From assembly GCA_963678705.1 (NCBI GenBank), contig OY783212.1:8556001-8620000 (forward strand): DNA of 64,000 nt. The letters run 5' to 3'. Position 1 is the stretch's first letter; each line of letters begins with the position of its first letter. The translations under genes and the position numbers were made by a program. The stretch comes from Panorpa germanica. Taxonomy: Eukaryota; Arthropoda; Insecta; Mecoptera; Panorpidae. The notes beneath the pieces were generated by a model. It saw only the letters and a program-made list of their open reading frames with translations, did no database searches and was not told where the DNA came from. Below, piece after piece: positions 46,761 to 59,395 of the stretch.

Positions 46761-48522
46761 TCTAGTTCATTTCTGTTTTTGTTATAAAGGTTACGGTTGG
46801 AAGATCTTGAAGTTTTAGAGAAACCTTTTTTTAAATACATATATTTATGTTATAATTACTTATTTACTACTTCCCACTCCGTATTCGTAGTATGCATTTT
46901 GTTCTATAACGTTACAAGAAATATCTGAAATATATACTTAAATTTTAATTATTTAAAAAATAATTATTTGATAACTGTTTTCTATTTTGATAAGGTTAAT
47001 AATCACCTTCAATTAAAATAGAATATTTATCATATATTTTCTAAGGGTAAAGAAAAAACATAACTATAATTACACTAATTACAGAGTTCTGCAATTATAT
47101 ATTCAGTATTTATAATTACAATATATTATCGTACAAAACGCTTACAATTTTCCTGACGTATATTTCGTTATCTCTTTCTAACCACAAGAGCAGAAGAAGC
47201 TAGATATATAAATGTATATGTTAGCTGTCATAGAATTGTGTTGATGTCGTAAAACGTTCAAAGTCCCATGTAACGGCAGAAGCGACGCCTTGTCGTAAAG
47301 CTTGAGCACTAGTTCTATATTGAGCTTTCCTTTCCGTCTCAATGTCATGGAAATCATTAAAGTATAACTTCATTACTTGTTCTACTTGTATAATATATTT
47401 TAATTGAATTTTGAATTACATGAATGCTGCTTCATTTGTGTGCTTCCGTGTTTTACCTTATTTTAAATTTGATTTGGTACTTGCATATTTTAGTACCAAT
47501 TATTGAATCAGTTTCATGCTAAAAGGGTTTATAAAATTTATTTCTTTTTCTTGAGATTTCGTGGGTTATATAACAACTGTTACAGGCTTGTTGTTTGTTC
47601 TAGTTATCCGAAAAACTACGCGAAATTAATGACTGAAGTTGCTTTGTTTTATTGAGATAAGGTTGGATCGAACATAAGATTAAGCTAAAAAGATATTATA
47701 TTTCTCAATTTTACATAAGACTTTGATTACTACAAACACTTTTCAAAAGTTATAGAGTGTAGTTTCCAATAACAGTCAAAATAAATTAATCCAATTAAAA
47801 ATAAATCATATTTCTAAATCCTTTGTAAATTCAAACTAATTCTAACGTTCTTAGGGGCCACGACCCCCCTCCCCTTAATTAATTAAAATTAAAATTAATT
47901 ATTAAAATTGTAATATTTTAATATTCTTAGAATATTTTTTTTTATATATTTTATGCTGCATGTAACGTCATAACGCTTATGACCCCTCCCCCCTTGAGTC
48001 GTTCTACCAAAATTCTATTTTCCATTTTAAGAAAAATGTTTTAAAAAAAATGTACAAAAAGTTCGACTTAGATGAAACATATTCAAGTGCAAAATTATAC
48101 GAACTTTTTTCTCGATTTAGAAATAAATTTTCTTATTTGCAAAACTTTTTGGGAATACGTTTACCCTTATTCATTGGAGTCTAACGGTTCTCCTGGGTTG
48201 GAATTAAGCTTTGTAAATGAATTTTCTATTATAATGTAATTCTCTTTGTTTCAATTCAATTTATAGCTGTATCGACATTTCCGTTCCGGTCACGTGATAA
48301 AGCTATGAAGTTCTTCTTATTGGTCCACAGTCGCTGAATCATTGAACCCGGGTTTCTTTCGCTTCTCAAGTTTTAGAACGTTTTTAAGGCTTGAATTTAA
48401 TTTGTAGTAAAAATTGTATTTTACCATTTGAAAAATACGAGTATAGGATGCTCCAACGGAACCGACGCTTTGCTTTTGTAAAAATAAGAGATATTCAGAT
48501 TGATTTTGAATTTATTTTATTG
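46761..48522. other. No gene seen
   Basis: AT-rich. C-rich patches GACCCCCCTCCCCTTAATTA (47869-47888) and GACCCCTCCCCCC (47981-47993), the latter after AACGTCATAACGCTT. Confidence 0.4.
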
Positions 48523-48752
48523 ATCTTTTTTTTAATTTAATTTATTTAACGTTGGTCTATTTTCGATGCTCAGTTATATCACCTTTTAGGGTGTTGGCTG
48601 TTTTTATGGGGTTTTTATATGTTTAATATGTAAATTATGTCAACACATAATCAATTTAACTTTGATAATTACGAAACCCAGATAATAAAGCACTGATCGC
48701 GAGATCGAACTCGGAGAAATAGCAGTCAAGCATAAATGCTCTCGACCACTGA
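48523..48752 (-). repeat. tRNA-derived SINE, copy 5 (full length)
   Basis: Minus-strand order: tRNA-like head GTCAGTGGTCGAGAGCATTT, B box GAGTTCGATCTCGCG, CTGGGTTTCGTAATTATC, a variable middle, then AACTGAGCATCGAAAATAGA, CCAACGTTAAATAAATTAAA. It has both A-like (TGGTCGAGAGC) and B-like pol III promoter blocks, so it is the best head reference in the window. Confidence 0.8.
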
Positions 48753-48810
48753 CTTGTTGAATTCTTTATCATATAGAATAGTACCCCTTAATTGTCACAA
48801 TGTGTATTTT

Positions 48811-48870
48811 TGGCTAGCAAGTGTGAAGCTGCTTTGTAAAACAATTTCCTTATCAGAAGTAGAAAATGAA
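48811..48870 (+). repeat. Repeat family B, third copy
   Basis: TGGCTAGCAAGTGTGAAGCT through AGAAGTAGAAAATGAAG aligns with the two units at 19070-19365 on the opposite strand. Confidence 0.5.
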
Positions 48871-48879
48871 GCTTCGAAT

Positions 48880-51189
48880 TAGCTCATGGCAATGTTCTAC
48901 CTTGAAATCATATTTCGTTTTCTATTCAAGAGAAAATGTTGCTCTCCTTTTTCGAACCTAAATGATTACTTCATTTTTAACAGAAGAAACATAATACGTT
49001 GGTAATTGATAACAACCTAAGTAATAACCTAAAAGACAAATGGCGGTAAATTCAAATTAGCTGTTACTTGCTGGAACACCCAATACACGGGAATTGATTT
49101 TCCGGGTCAAAGCAGAAACAGTTCATTTTAGGCTATCACTGAGCATTTTTCTTTATTTCCTACGCAATAGTAATGAAAACATTCAGCCGTAAGAAATAAA
49201 TACTTTCAAATTGATAAAATACGTTTTTGACCGAGTTTGTTCTTTGATTACGCGGTTTATCAGATAAGAACAGACCTTCATTATATGTACTGTAGCCCAG
49301 TATTTTAAAATATAAGAACATAATTATAGTAGCCTCATTTAATTATTGCATTTAATTGGACACACTGGAAGAAGTTGCTCATTTAAAATAATTATACAAA
49401 TACAGCATATGTGTTAATTATTGCGATAATTAATGAGAAGGAATTACGTATGTCGTATTAAAAGGATACTCATATATGTTCTTGTACATCTTTTTAATTA
49501 TGAGTTGGAAAATATTATTTAATTTCGTACAGCAATATAAGGGAAAATGGTTACCCTTCTTAAAACTTTTTACCCTATTTCACTGATTCTGAGATGTACT
49601 TTGTTTCTTGTATAAAAATATATCGAAAAACGTGCGTGTTAGATTCCCAAGTGGATGTAAAAACGTCTTGTAAGTGATTAATTGAGAAATATACGAGCTA
49701 GAGATTTTCAATCTCACAAATTATTGAAAATCATTGTCTCTGGTAAGATCATTGTTCGTTATACGGTGCTGGAATCACTGACTTATTAATAGCTAAGAGA
49801 ATATTAAAATATAATGCCAGAAAAAAAAGCAGTGATTTACTTTTATTCCGTTAAAACAATTAACATTCATCACTAACAACATTTTCAGAAAACATTAATA
49901 CAATTGCTGTACAATTACACTGCGACGAATTTGTTGTTTACGATGAATTGGTAAGTCATGAACTAAACGTTGAAATCTCACTGTCTCAATAATCCTAGAT
50001 TGCAGCACAAAATTTAAGAAGATTACAAAAAAGACTAAAAGTACATACAAAAACTATTTTTTTTTAATGTGAAATGTCTAATGTAAAACATGAAGAAAAA
50101 CAAAAAACTTGCTATTGCATTACATTACATTTCAAAATCATTTACAATTTTGTTAACAGATATTTAAATCTATGAAACAAAACAAACTATGTTTTAATTC
50201 CTATTCAAAACTAATTTTCCACATGAGTGAAATATTACGAATGGTTTTCATTTTCAAAATAATGAAAACAGTATTTTTGTTTGTGGTAGGTTGAATCACT
50301 TTAAATTTCTGTGTTTATACCCAGAAGCGGAAGTATTAATAATTCAAACGGAAACCCATGGTTTTGGTTGTACATTTATGAATTATTTAGCCCATATATA
50401 TATGCTGTAGCAGAGGTAAGGAACCCACAGTTTTATATAAACATTATTTTGATACCAAGAAAGATCGCATAGAAATATGAAAATTGTAATTGAATTCTTT
50501 AAATGAAAGACAAACACACAATTATCGTTGAATTGGTTATCTGAGTCTTTAAATGGTGCAATTAAAAGCGGTGTATATGGTGAAAAGGTTCCCAACCTCT
50601 GGGCAATAATGTACAATGTATGAGTACAACCGTGTAATAGTTCAGAACGTGTACTGGAAGTAATGGACGGCGTTGATCGATATTAGTTATTAAAATAGCT
50701 GTAGCTTTGAATTATGCCTATGGAACATGAAAATGTAAATATCGCGAACTAACATGAATTGCGAGTATAGCTGTAACGCGAGAGTTGAGTTACAAAAATA
50801 TGAAAAACTTGAATCAGATAACAATTTGACATTTACCACACCTTGGGAACATTTAGTTTTATTGTTAGCATGCTAATTACTTGTTATTTTGTCATCTTTC
50901 TGCGGCTTTTAACCTAGTTCAAAAATTTAAAATCAGACATGCTAAACACTTTCGTATATGTTCCGTAACTGTTTTTAACTGTTAATATAATGTAAGATTA
51001 CATAACAAAAGTTATCTTTCGGCATAAATTTATGTCTGACGAGTCAATAAAGCTTTTTATGGAAGATTTATATACTGTTACATATTGAATTAATATATTA
51101 GTAAAAGATTTTTAATTTTTTTTTTAAATGTATTTTATACCATTGTACAAAAATTATATTTCGGTAAATAACAAAACGTAATGTAAGGA
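48880..51189. other. No gene seen
   Basis: AT-rich. Minus frame 50383-50616 has no motif. Confidence 0.5.
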
Positions 51190-51640
51190 AACAAAGAGTA
51201 AAAAGTGAAAAGAAGATTGCAAGTATAGATAGCTGTTAAGAGGAGAGAGTAAAGGGAAGCGGTGGATGTTGGAGATAGAGAAAGGAGCGAGGAAAGAGAA
51301 GGAAGGATAGAGTAGAAACAGTTCAACTTCAGTTCAGAAAATACAGGATTTGAGGAGAGGACATAAGGAAGACAAAAGATGGATGGCGGAGATAGAGCCA
51401 AGCAGAAAATAGTAAAGGAAGAGAGCCCAAAAGAAATAGTAAAGGGAGAGAAACAATGAGAAGTATGGAGCAAGAAAATATAGAAACAAGAGTATAAAAA
51501 GCAAACATTGCTGTTGGAATTATTAAAATTGCTAGAATAGTTTTAAGTTTAGGTTGGCAATGAGATGTAATTACTTGATTTAATAATGAAAGAATGCCAA
51601 GTCTAACGACACACACATTAAATTAATAAATAAAAAAAAA
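51190..51640 (+). mobile_element. R1/Jockey-type LINE 3' end, copy 1
   Basis: Purine-rich stretch alignable with the reverse complement of 55720-56340: GTGGATGTTGGAGATAGAGA and GGATGGCGGAGATAGAGCCA correspond to GTGGATGGCGGAAATAGAGA there, and TAGAATAGTTTTAAGTTTA is shared exactly. It ends AATTAATAAATAAAAAAAAA. Only 3' terminal sequence remains; no readable motif. The long minus-strand frames here are antisense shadows. Confidence 0.7.
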
Positions 51641-51649
51641 TGTAAGGGT

Positions 51650-53244
51650 AAAAATGTAAATGTTAAATAATACTTAGTGTAAATACTATGGTGGAGCGTT
51701 TCAAAGATCAGGTAAAGCATTATATGTGCTGGGTGCCTATATAGGTATAACAATTATTCGGGATCTCCAACTTATATATTATTATTATGAACAATTCTTC
51801 TCAAAACGAAACACCCTCTCCCAATGTTACCCGAAATCAATGTCTTATCTTCCGTGGAATGTTAAAGCATAATACCACACCGACGCGGTGGGATATTTAC
51901 ATACATAAGGCCTCAAAGTTTGTGAACCAAAGTTTGTGTACCACTGATCTGAATGAATATAAATAAACAACATATATAATTCTGTTAAAGTTGACACAAT
52001 TGGCAGCCGTAACAGTGATTGCATAGAACAAATTGTTTATAAAAGATTAACTTTAAACGTGCGTGAAAATTGAAGTAAATTGCTATTTAGGATGAACACA
52101 ATTTAACAAATGATTATAGCAGTACCATATAGTGTGAATCAACATTGTGTAATGTTGTGCAGTCCGACCTTGTCAACGATTATTTGATGGGATCATACTA
52201 AAGCGAAGGATATTGTAGTTATTTGAAATATACGAGTAAAGAAACATGTGGGGGACAATTGGCTATTGTCTTATTGAGTAGCAAGCTATTTAAAAGATTT
52301 TGTTTTTTAATTACACAGAGGCCGAGATTGTTGAGGAATTGATGGTAGTGCATTCTGGTTCTGGATTTAACTATCAAACCAGATAAATATTTTCTAAGTT
52401 TTAGGTGTATCATTTAATACTGCAAATATATCGTGTGATCGTTTAATACTGCAAAAATAAGGAAGTCGATAACATAAAACTTTAATATTATAAGTAGGAA
52501 AAAGATTGTAAATAAATTACAACGTCGTTAAAACATTTTTATTAATTTAATAATTATGGGCAACATGTAAAATTTATAAATGAGCCTCTTCTAAAACAGA
52601 TCTTCTGAAAAAAATATTTCAATTGTATTTAATCAATGTCGTATCTACCCAAACATTTTTTGCATTGCTGTTTTTGGCGCCCCCAAAAGAAAGCAGACAT
52701 ATACAACAACAAATAATAAGATTTATAAGTTTGCCGCCGATATAAAATGGTAACCTCAAGGTCCACCTGGCAATTCACTTGCGCTAGCCCTTTCTTAGAT
52801 GAAAACTTTTCCTTTAGGTCTCACAATCGCGGTATAAGTCCTAGAGTTGTTTTATTCATTCCCTCCATTAACTACATTAATAATGTGTCATTGACCGTGT
52901 CCTTTTTTATAATAGTAGTGCCTGATATATATGCAGTATGACTTGCGTGTAAAAGTAATTATAATATTATGTAATTAAGATATATAAAAATTTTAAAAAA
53001 CAAGATTTGTATATTCCCTAAAGCAAAAAAAAAAAAACATTTTAATTTAAGCATAAAAGTAACTAATTTATTTCCAAAAAGTTTTTCCATTAAATTTAAT
53101 TCTTAAAACCTTTTAACGTATGTCGTATTTTGTAAATGGAAAAGTAATTAGTGTCACTTTACGTTTTTCTAACGATAAATTCATTTTCTTTTCGTGAATA
53201 TATTTAAATAAAAATGAAAACCAAAAATATATAGTATAACTAAG
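51650..53244. other. No gene supported
   Basis: AT-rich. GGCGCCCCCAAAAG at about 52677 resembles hAT-type terminal or subterminal sequence but has no partner. Confidence 0.4.
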
Positions 53245-53330
53245 CAAAATTATAATTCAGATAAACTTGTCGAATACCGCAGGAATGATTGTAACTTGAA
53301 TATTGTTTTCACCGTTATCTCAAAATTAAT
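53245..53330 (+). repeat. Dispersed repeat family C, copy 2
   Basis: Aligns to 28660-28742: CAAAATTATAATTCAGATAA, ACTTGTCGAATACCGCAG, TTGAATATTGTTTTCACCGT, TATCTCAAAATTAAT. Confidence 0.65.
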
Positions 53331-54213
53331 TAACACTAATGGCATTATGCGAAAGAATAAATAAAGTTATAACGAATAAGTTATTATTGAGTTTTCCTAC
53401 AAACATAATTGCTGTTATACAGTTTATGTAGAATTATCAAAATAGTATTTTGTAAACAAATTATTCATTTCGCAGTACTAAAGTGTCAGTAAATAACCTA
53501 TCCCAACATAATAAAATACTAATAGTAAAATGACGTCAGACCGTGTTTTAATTGTTACTTATTTCCAATCCTACGATGCTCTCTATTGCTAAATTGTTCA
53601 TATGTTATTTATCAGAAATCTCTAAGTATAAAGTTATACTAAGGATCATATAACCATAGTAAACTCCACAACAAATGCAATTTCACTATTCCACAATTCT
53701 GGCACCATCCCACGAAAAGCTGAATTTTGCAGCCAAACAATACCGCTAACGTTGGATTATTCTGGGTCGTAGTGGCTATCAGGGATCGGAATATTGTTTG
53801 CTAGCCAGTGTCTAATGTATGCATCTGTAATAAATTAGAGTTATGGCCACTTGGCTTAGAAGTGTAATATTCCGAATTATGCTACAAACGGTTAGAGGAT
53901 TAAATAGAAGAGAATTTATAAGTAAATGAAAACAGACGTTGGCAGTATTGTCTAATAGTAGACTGTGTCGGAACTAGACTAGTCGGAATAGTCACGCTAT
54001 TATTTTGTTAAGTATGCAGAATTAGATGAAGAACAGAAAAGTTCGAAATATTTTTTGAAAAAAACAGATTCAGAAGTTTCTTCGACAATGTATCAAAACC
54101 TTTTTTCTCTTGCAGCCAGAATTGTATACTGTAATTGTAATTTGACAGTGTCGTTCTGAATATATTGTTATTTTCTTACCATTTTGGTTTACACGTAAAT
54201 ATTTAGCACTAAA
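53331..54213. other. No gene seen upstream of mariner relic
   Basis: AT-rich; the first third of a mariner transposase expected before 54214 cannot be read. Confidence 0.4.
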
Positions 54214-54670
54214 TTGTCACTAGTTTCTTTGCGCCAAGAAGTTTCCAAATGGTCATTGACTCGGCTGTCAATCAGAAAAGTTTTGCATACTTTGTTTTTG
54301 AACTCAAAAGGTGCATTGCTGATTGACTTCCTACATGGTCGACAGACAGTGACTGTGGCCTGCTACTGCCAGCTGCTGAATAATGCCAAGACTGCTTATC
54401 GCAACAAATGACGCCTGCAACCAATTTGCAGCTTCAACTTGTGATAAACTCACTAAATTTCACTGTCAACTCTTGAACACCATCATTACAATCCAGATTT
54501 ATTCCCAAGTGACTACCATGTTTCGTCTACTGAAGGAAAGGAAAAATTGGAAGACGATCGTTCCTATGGTCTAGTAGTACATGTACAACTTCTGCTGCCA
54601 TCTTCCTTTTTTCCTGTAATGGATCAAAAAGCTTCCTATCTGATGGAGAAAATGTATTTCTATTGAAGAC
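54214..54670 (+). pseudogene. Mariner transposase relic (DD34D type)
   Basis: Frame 1 reads RKVLHTLFLNSKGALLIDFL then HGRQTV...YCQLLNNAK, the mariner block before the second catalytic Asp. The reading then shifts frame: NDACNQFAASTCDKLTKFHC (from about 54407; the DNA.xH block, Asp codon 54410-54412, the motif's His lost) and shifts back to EHHHYNPDLFPSDYH (Asp codon 54511-54513). Spacing between these two Asp codons is 34 residues, the mariner signature. A weak match to the C-terminal FY..G...L..kw.kc block follows to about 54670. The N-terminal helix-turn-helix, first Asp and inverted ends are not visible. Frameshifts and stops make it inactive. Confidence 0.85.
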
Positions 54671-54679
54671 AACTATTGA

Positions 54680-55700
54680 ATTTTTATAAATCACCAATAA
54701 ATCTATATTAAAATATTCCCTTGTAGAAGATCCGGTTTCTAGGAATTTTCTAAATTATTGATCATGCTCATTTAATTCAACGGGACCAATAGGGTAAGAG
54801 TTCGGAATACGTATTAAGCTTCAGTAAGTGATTACTTCAATTGCAAAAGTGCACTTTAACGTTTCATTGTGGAAGACAAGTCATAACTGGTGCGAATCGA
54901 ACGAAATACATTGACACTCTCTTACATCGACATACTTCGAAAGGGCACTTTAGATTTAGAGCTTTTAAACTGGACAGTCCGTATAAGAATTACCAGGAAT
55001 TCATGAAAGGGCGTTTGTAAAGAAAAGGTTTCTATATATTATTTAGAATGTAGCTAGGATACTCAAACAATGGATATCTGGCTGTAAACAAAAGGTCTTA
55101 AATTGCATTAACCCTTGAAAGATAACTATAACTTATTGTTACATAACATTGTAAGCTTTATAAGTTATTATCAAATTTAACATGTTTAAATTTATATTTG
55201 CATAAAGTTTGAATACTGCACGATAATTCAGTTTAAGTTTTAGTTAATATATTTCAAACTATGTTTGAAGGAAGTTACGTTTATTGTGTATGCCGGAAGT
55301 AGTCTAAGTTCGTTTTGAAACAATGTGAGACGTACTAATACTATGTTATAAAACAATATACTGACTAAAGCTAATGACAAACACACAATGAAAGGACTAT
55401 AAGCTGAGATTGTCCTTGAAGAATATAAGTATCTTACATCATTTTTGATGCAAGATGCAACGCAATCAACAGTACCGCATTGCTTTAGATTGCGTTTTGT
55501 ATTCGTTGTTTTGAATACAGAACAAATTTATTAAAAGTGGTGTATTTTACTTTTTAATTTAAAAAAATGTTGACTGAGATAAAAATCTAAAATAGTCTTT
55601 ATGTGACCTTTCGCGGTTTGACGGCATATGCATAATATACTTTATAATTATGGTGTATGCTCTTGTTGATCGTAAAGTTAATTAGTGCCACATAAATTAC
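54680..55700. other. No gene seen
   Basis: AT-rich; a short inverted pair AACGCAATC / GATTGCGTT at about 55458-55495. Confidence 0.45.
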
Positions 55701-55719
55701 TACACACCAATTTAATTAT

Positions 55720-56340
55720 TTTTATTATATTATATTAATTGTTTGCGTTTTGGCTTTACAATCTACATTCTTAATACATTTCATAGAACTGCAACTTGAA
55801 ATTAAACTTAAAACTATTCTAGACCTTTCTATTTCCAAAAGTACTTTTCTGCTTCTTCTTCTGTTGACCCTCTCCCTTCATTTTCACTAGTTCTCTTTCA
55901 TTTGCATTGTTTCCTCACCTCTTGTCTTCTTTGTCTCTTCATCTCTTTGTAACTTCAGTTTAAAATCACTTCTGCTCTGGCGTTACTTTTCTTTCCTGAT
56001 TCCTTTTCTCTATTTCCGCCATCCACCTCTTCCCTTCACTGCCACCCTTTATAACTGCACAATATTCTTCTCGCTCATTACTTTTTTCTGACATGAAAAC
56101 TTAATGTGCTCCAGTGTTTCAATCTCCGTTCCGCACACTCTATACATCCTTTCCTCGCTACTTGCCCAGTATCTGTTTCCTTTCTCCTCGTTTCCCAATC
56201 TAAATTTTTTGTGTCTTTTTCTCTTAAGTAATGTGGCATCTCTCTCTCCCAAATCCTTTTATAACTTGTGTTGTAACACAAATTTAACGATTTTTTTAGT
56301 ATAAGTTTTCTCACTTCTCTCAGTTTACTCTTTTTTTATG
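55720..56340 (-). mobile_element. R1/Jockey-type LINE 3' end, copy 2 (ORF2 tail pseudogene)
   Basis: Minus-strand frames give ERDATLLKRKRHKKFRLGNE then EKGNRYWASSEERMYRVCGT and EIETLEHIKFSCQKK, the cysteine-containing ORF2 end common in insect R1/Jockey-type LINEs (RCGNEErgn.yW....r.CR.C....ETieHm...C). The N-terminal part (MRKLILKKSLNLCYNTSYKR) is in a second frame, so one frameshift is present. The purine-rich 3' UTR is shared with 51190-51640. Confidence 0.85.
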
Positions 56341-56349
56341 TTTTAAGAA

Positions 56350-57532
56350 ATAGCTTTTCTTTTTTAGGTTCTTTATTTTTCCAACTTTTTCATTTAGAAA
56401 CGGCCTTTTTTTAGGTCTCCGCGAATTTTGTAGTACAGATTATACAAATTGAAGGTTTAAGGTCTCATATTAATATTCATTTATTTTAAAAATATAATTT
56501 CATTTTATTTTATATAAAATATTTGGTAATCTTATTTAATATACTGTTCCCATTGTCAAGTCATGTCACCCCCATCCTCACATTTTCAACCCTCATTCTC
56601 CTGCTGTGACGTCATACATTTGTTGAAATACTATATTATAGTGTAACAAAGAAAGACAGTGATGTCGCGAATATTACACTACCCCCTCCCTCCACCTCTA
56701 TTGACACATTTTGGAGACCCATATTCCATACATTTGATATTGAAAGAGCTGTGATAGTTAGAAGCCTAAACGATATGACGTTTTTAGAAGGTTGAATATG
56801 CCAATATGCTTACTTACATTAAAAACGATTTTTAGCAAATATGCGAGGTTCCCGTGAGCCAAAGAATTTCTCAATGAGCTAATTTATTAGCAAGCAAACG
56901 CATCATCTGGAGCGCATCAATGAATCATCTCAACTGACAGCGCTAATTAGTTTCATCTGCGAGCATGTTGTAATCCTTTGGTACCCATCCGCTACCATTC
57001 ACTAGCATTCAGCAAAGTGATCTATCTGCAAAATTTGTCATAAACTGTACTTTAATGATGGCATTACGCAACCATTTTGCTGGCGTTAAAATAAATTAAA
57101 GAGCTATTTATAAAAACAAAGACAACACAGAATAGACATGAGGAACACAAAGAAACGGTCCGAATAAAAAAGACAAACGACGATAGAACATAAACAACGT
57201 TTTTACTCTTGTTTGTATGGTGAAGTTCAAGTTTAAGTTTACACAACTATTTAACTTATTTTAGCATCAGTGGAGGTAGTGGTAGAGGGAGAGTGGAGAG
57301 GGAGAAGGAGGATGCAACGTTCCGGGTATTAATCATATTGTCGCGAATTTGACATTTTGGCACAAACATATATTTTTTTTAAATAAAATAGTTTTTATGC
57401 AAGTTACAAAAATCTTTCAAGTGTCATATCTGTCTCACGTTAAAATTTGTAAGACGTAATTTAAAAATACATGTGCAAGATATTTGAAAAAAATTTATAT
57501 TTATATACGACTTGCAATTTTTATACAGGGTG
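56350..57532. other. No gene seen
   Basis: C-rich words near 56569 (CACCCCCATCCTCAC) and 56681 (CTACCCCCTCCCTCCACC), a CRE at about 56605-56612, and a purine-rich run at 57275-57315. Confidence 0.4.
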
Positions 57533-57882
57533 TCCCAAAATTCAACGATAAGCGGGCACCAGAGGGTGATCCTGTTCATGACTACACGAGAAAAAAATAA
57601 GAAAAAAAATTATCTCATTTTGTTTAGAAGTTAGAAAAAAAAATAAAAATCTTTCGAAAATTGAAACACCTTTACATGTTTTTAACTGCCATGACCACAA
57701 TTTTTCAAATATTTCTGATTTCTTTTTTGTATCGGCAACCTAAATAGCACTGCTATCCATCACAATCATTCAAAATCCCAGAATGCCTGTAGTTTTTACA
57801 CAAAAATCAATCCAAATTATTTTTTTAGAAAAAAAATAGTAAAAATATGCTTTTTTGAGCATTCGAAACCCACCCTTTATAT
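57533..57882. mobile_element. Element with ATACAGGGTG-type ends (tentative)
   Basis: Begins ATACAGGGTGTCCCAAAATT, a start word seen widely in arthropod repeats, and about 350 bp later ends with (reverse complement) TATAAAGGGTGGGTTTCGAA, giving an 8-9 bp inverted match. Interior is A/T-rich with homopolymer runs and no coding. Boundaries are tentative. Confidence 0.45.
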
Positions 57883-59110
57883 AGCCCCTAACCATAACCC
57901 CTTTATGTGGAGAAATTTCTAAATGTCTGTGGGTTATAATTGAGTAAATATTATAAAAATAAGTAAATAAGTGTAAACGACAATCTTGACATTTGCAAAT
58001 GAAGTACTGAAATGTTTTTCACCGATTTGCGTTGGATATTTACTCGTGCGATGTTTATTTATTTTTTGTTGATTTGCAAAGTCAAGTTTTTACGTAAATG
58101 ATGAATTATTGTCACGATTTTAAAAGAAAAAAAAACATCATCTTTATTGCGGTTATTTATTTTAATGTGCATCTGATTTCCAAAACGTGATTTATAGACT
58201 ATAGCGATTTTATACTTCACTTCGATTTGTTATGTTTTTAAAGGTTTTCTTAATGCTTTTTTTATCGTGTTTATATACACACACTTCTACAGAAACATCG
58301 TTTATTGTTGTTTCAGTGCACTAAATCATGATGGTTAACCTTGACAATCACTAATTCCGAAACTAATAAATAAAATAGCTTGATCAATCGTTCACGATAT
58401 TCAAAGACTCTGTAAAAATCTATATGCCAATGCGAGCAAGATGGTAGGTATTGGGAGTGTTTCAAAATTGTCAAAAGCGGAAGCACATTAAAGACACTAC
58501 TGCCTTAATACCACTTTATCGTTGCCGTTGAAAGATAGAGACAACGCCAGATGAACACATTGAACAAACAAAGCCAACACCAAGAACTTGTTTCTGAACT
58601 CATAGTTATCGCAAAAGTTAGTAAAGAGAAATAACAGTAAATCATTCGACCGATCCGGTATCTGCTAATTTTATCTTAAGAGCAAAAAGGTTGACATGTA
58701 GAAGACTTGTACAAGTTTACATACATACAAAATCAGAATATATGTTATTTCTTCGTAGTTGTGCACAAAATCAGCGAATTATATTTTATAAAAAAAGTGT
58801 TCAATGTTTTCTTTATTATTTTGGCGTATTGTGTGTATACAACATTTTAAGCCAAAAATAATATGCAGTGCAATATTAATGAGTTGGAGAAATGTCATTT
58901 GAATTATTAAAGTAAAAAGAAAATAAAATTGTTTTCCATGACGCACAACTTTCAATATTTTGAAAACTTTCTACGTGAAATTCCAAGCACATATTTTGAA
59001 AATTTTCATCTTTTGCAGAATGACAACAAAGTAGAAAACTGCCTTAATGTTTGTAAGCTATTCTATAAAAACTGTTGTACCCGTTTTGCACTTTTTTGAT
59101 TAACTTTAAA
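57883..59110. other. No gene seen
   Basis: AT-rich spacer. Confidence 0.5.
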
Positions 59111-59335
59111 TTATTGTGTTGAATCAAGTTGGCGTTTTACAGAAATGTTGCTTTTGTGGGAGTGGTAATTAAAATGATCCGTTTTGCCAACATCTGCCAG
59201 CTGCATATTGTCATCTATCGGAACGTGATTTTGGCTATGAGTATAAGTATCACCACAAAATAAACACAACAGTTGAATAGTTTCTGGATCAACTGCAAAA
59301 CTGCGGTATGCGACTTGAAAGTTTCTCGGGGTCAC
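59111..59335 (-). other. Open frame, possible decayed exon or element
   Basis: 74-codon frame with no ATG at its 5' end (stop two codons upstream). It contains CLFCGDTYTHSQNH (C-x2-C-x5-H-x3-H) and a polar C-terminal half (IDDNMQLADVGKTDHFNYHS). CGCAGTTTTGCAG before the VDPET residues could be a 3' splice site. I do not recognise a family and the zinc-ligand spacing is not a standard C2H2 finger. Confidence 0.2.
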
Positions 59336-59395
59336 AGCTTATGAAATCTTTTCTAGTTCGAACTATTGATATATACTTCCACACAGTTTTCGTGT

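Noticed and set aside
51030..51050. CTGACGAGTC resembling a hammerhead ribozyme core
   Set aside because: No matching GAAA strand or three-stem arrangement nearby.
51135..51616. Two overlapping minus-strand frames of 95-112 codons, Ser/Leu-rich
   Set aside because: They are the complement of a purine-rich LINE 3' UTR that aligns with 55720-56340; no independent support.
56104..56304. 66-codon plus-strand frame
   Set aside because: Antisense shadow of the R1/Jockey-type ORF2 tail on the minus strand.
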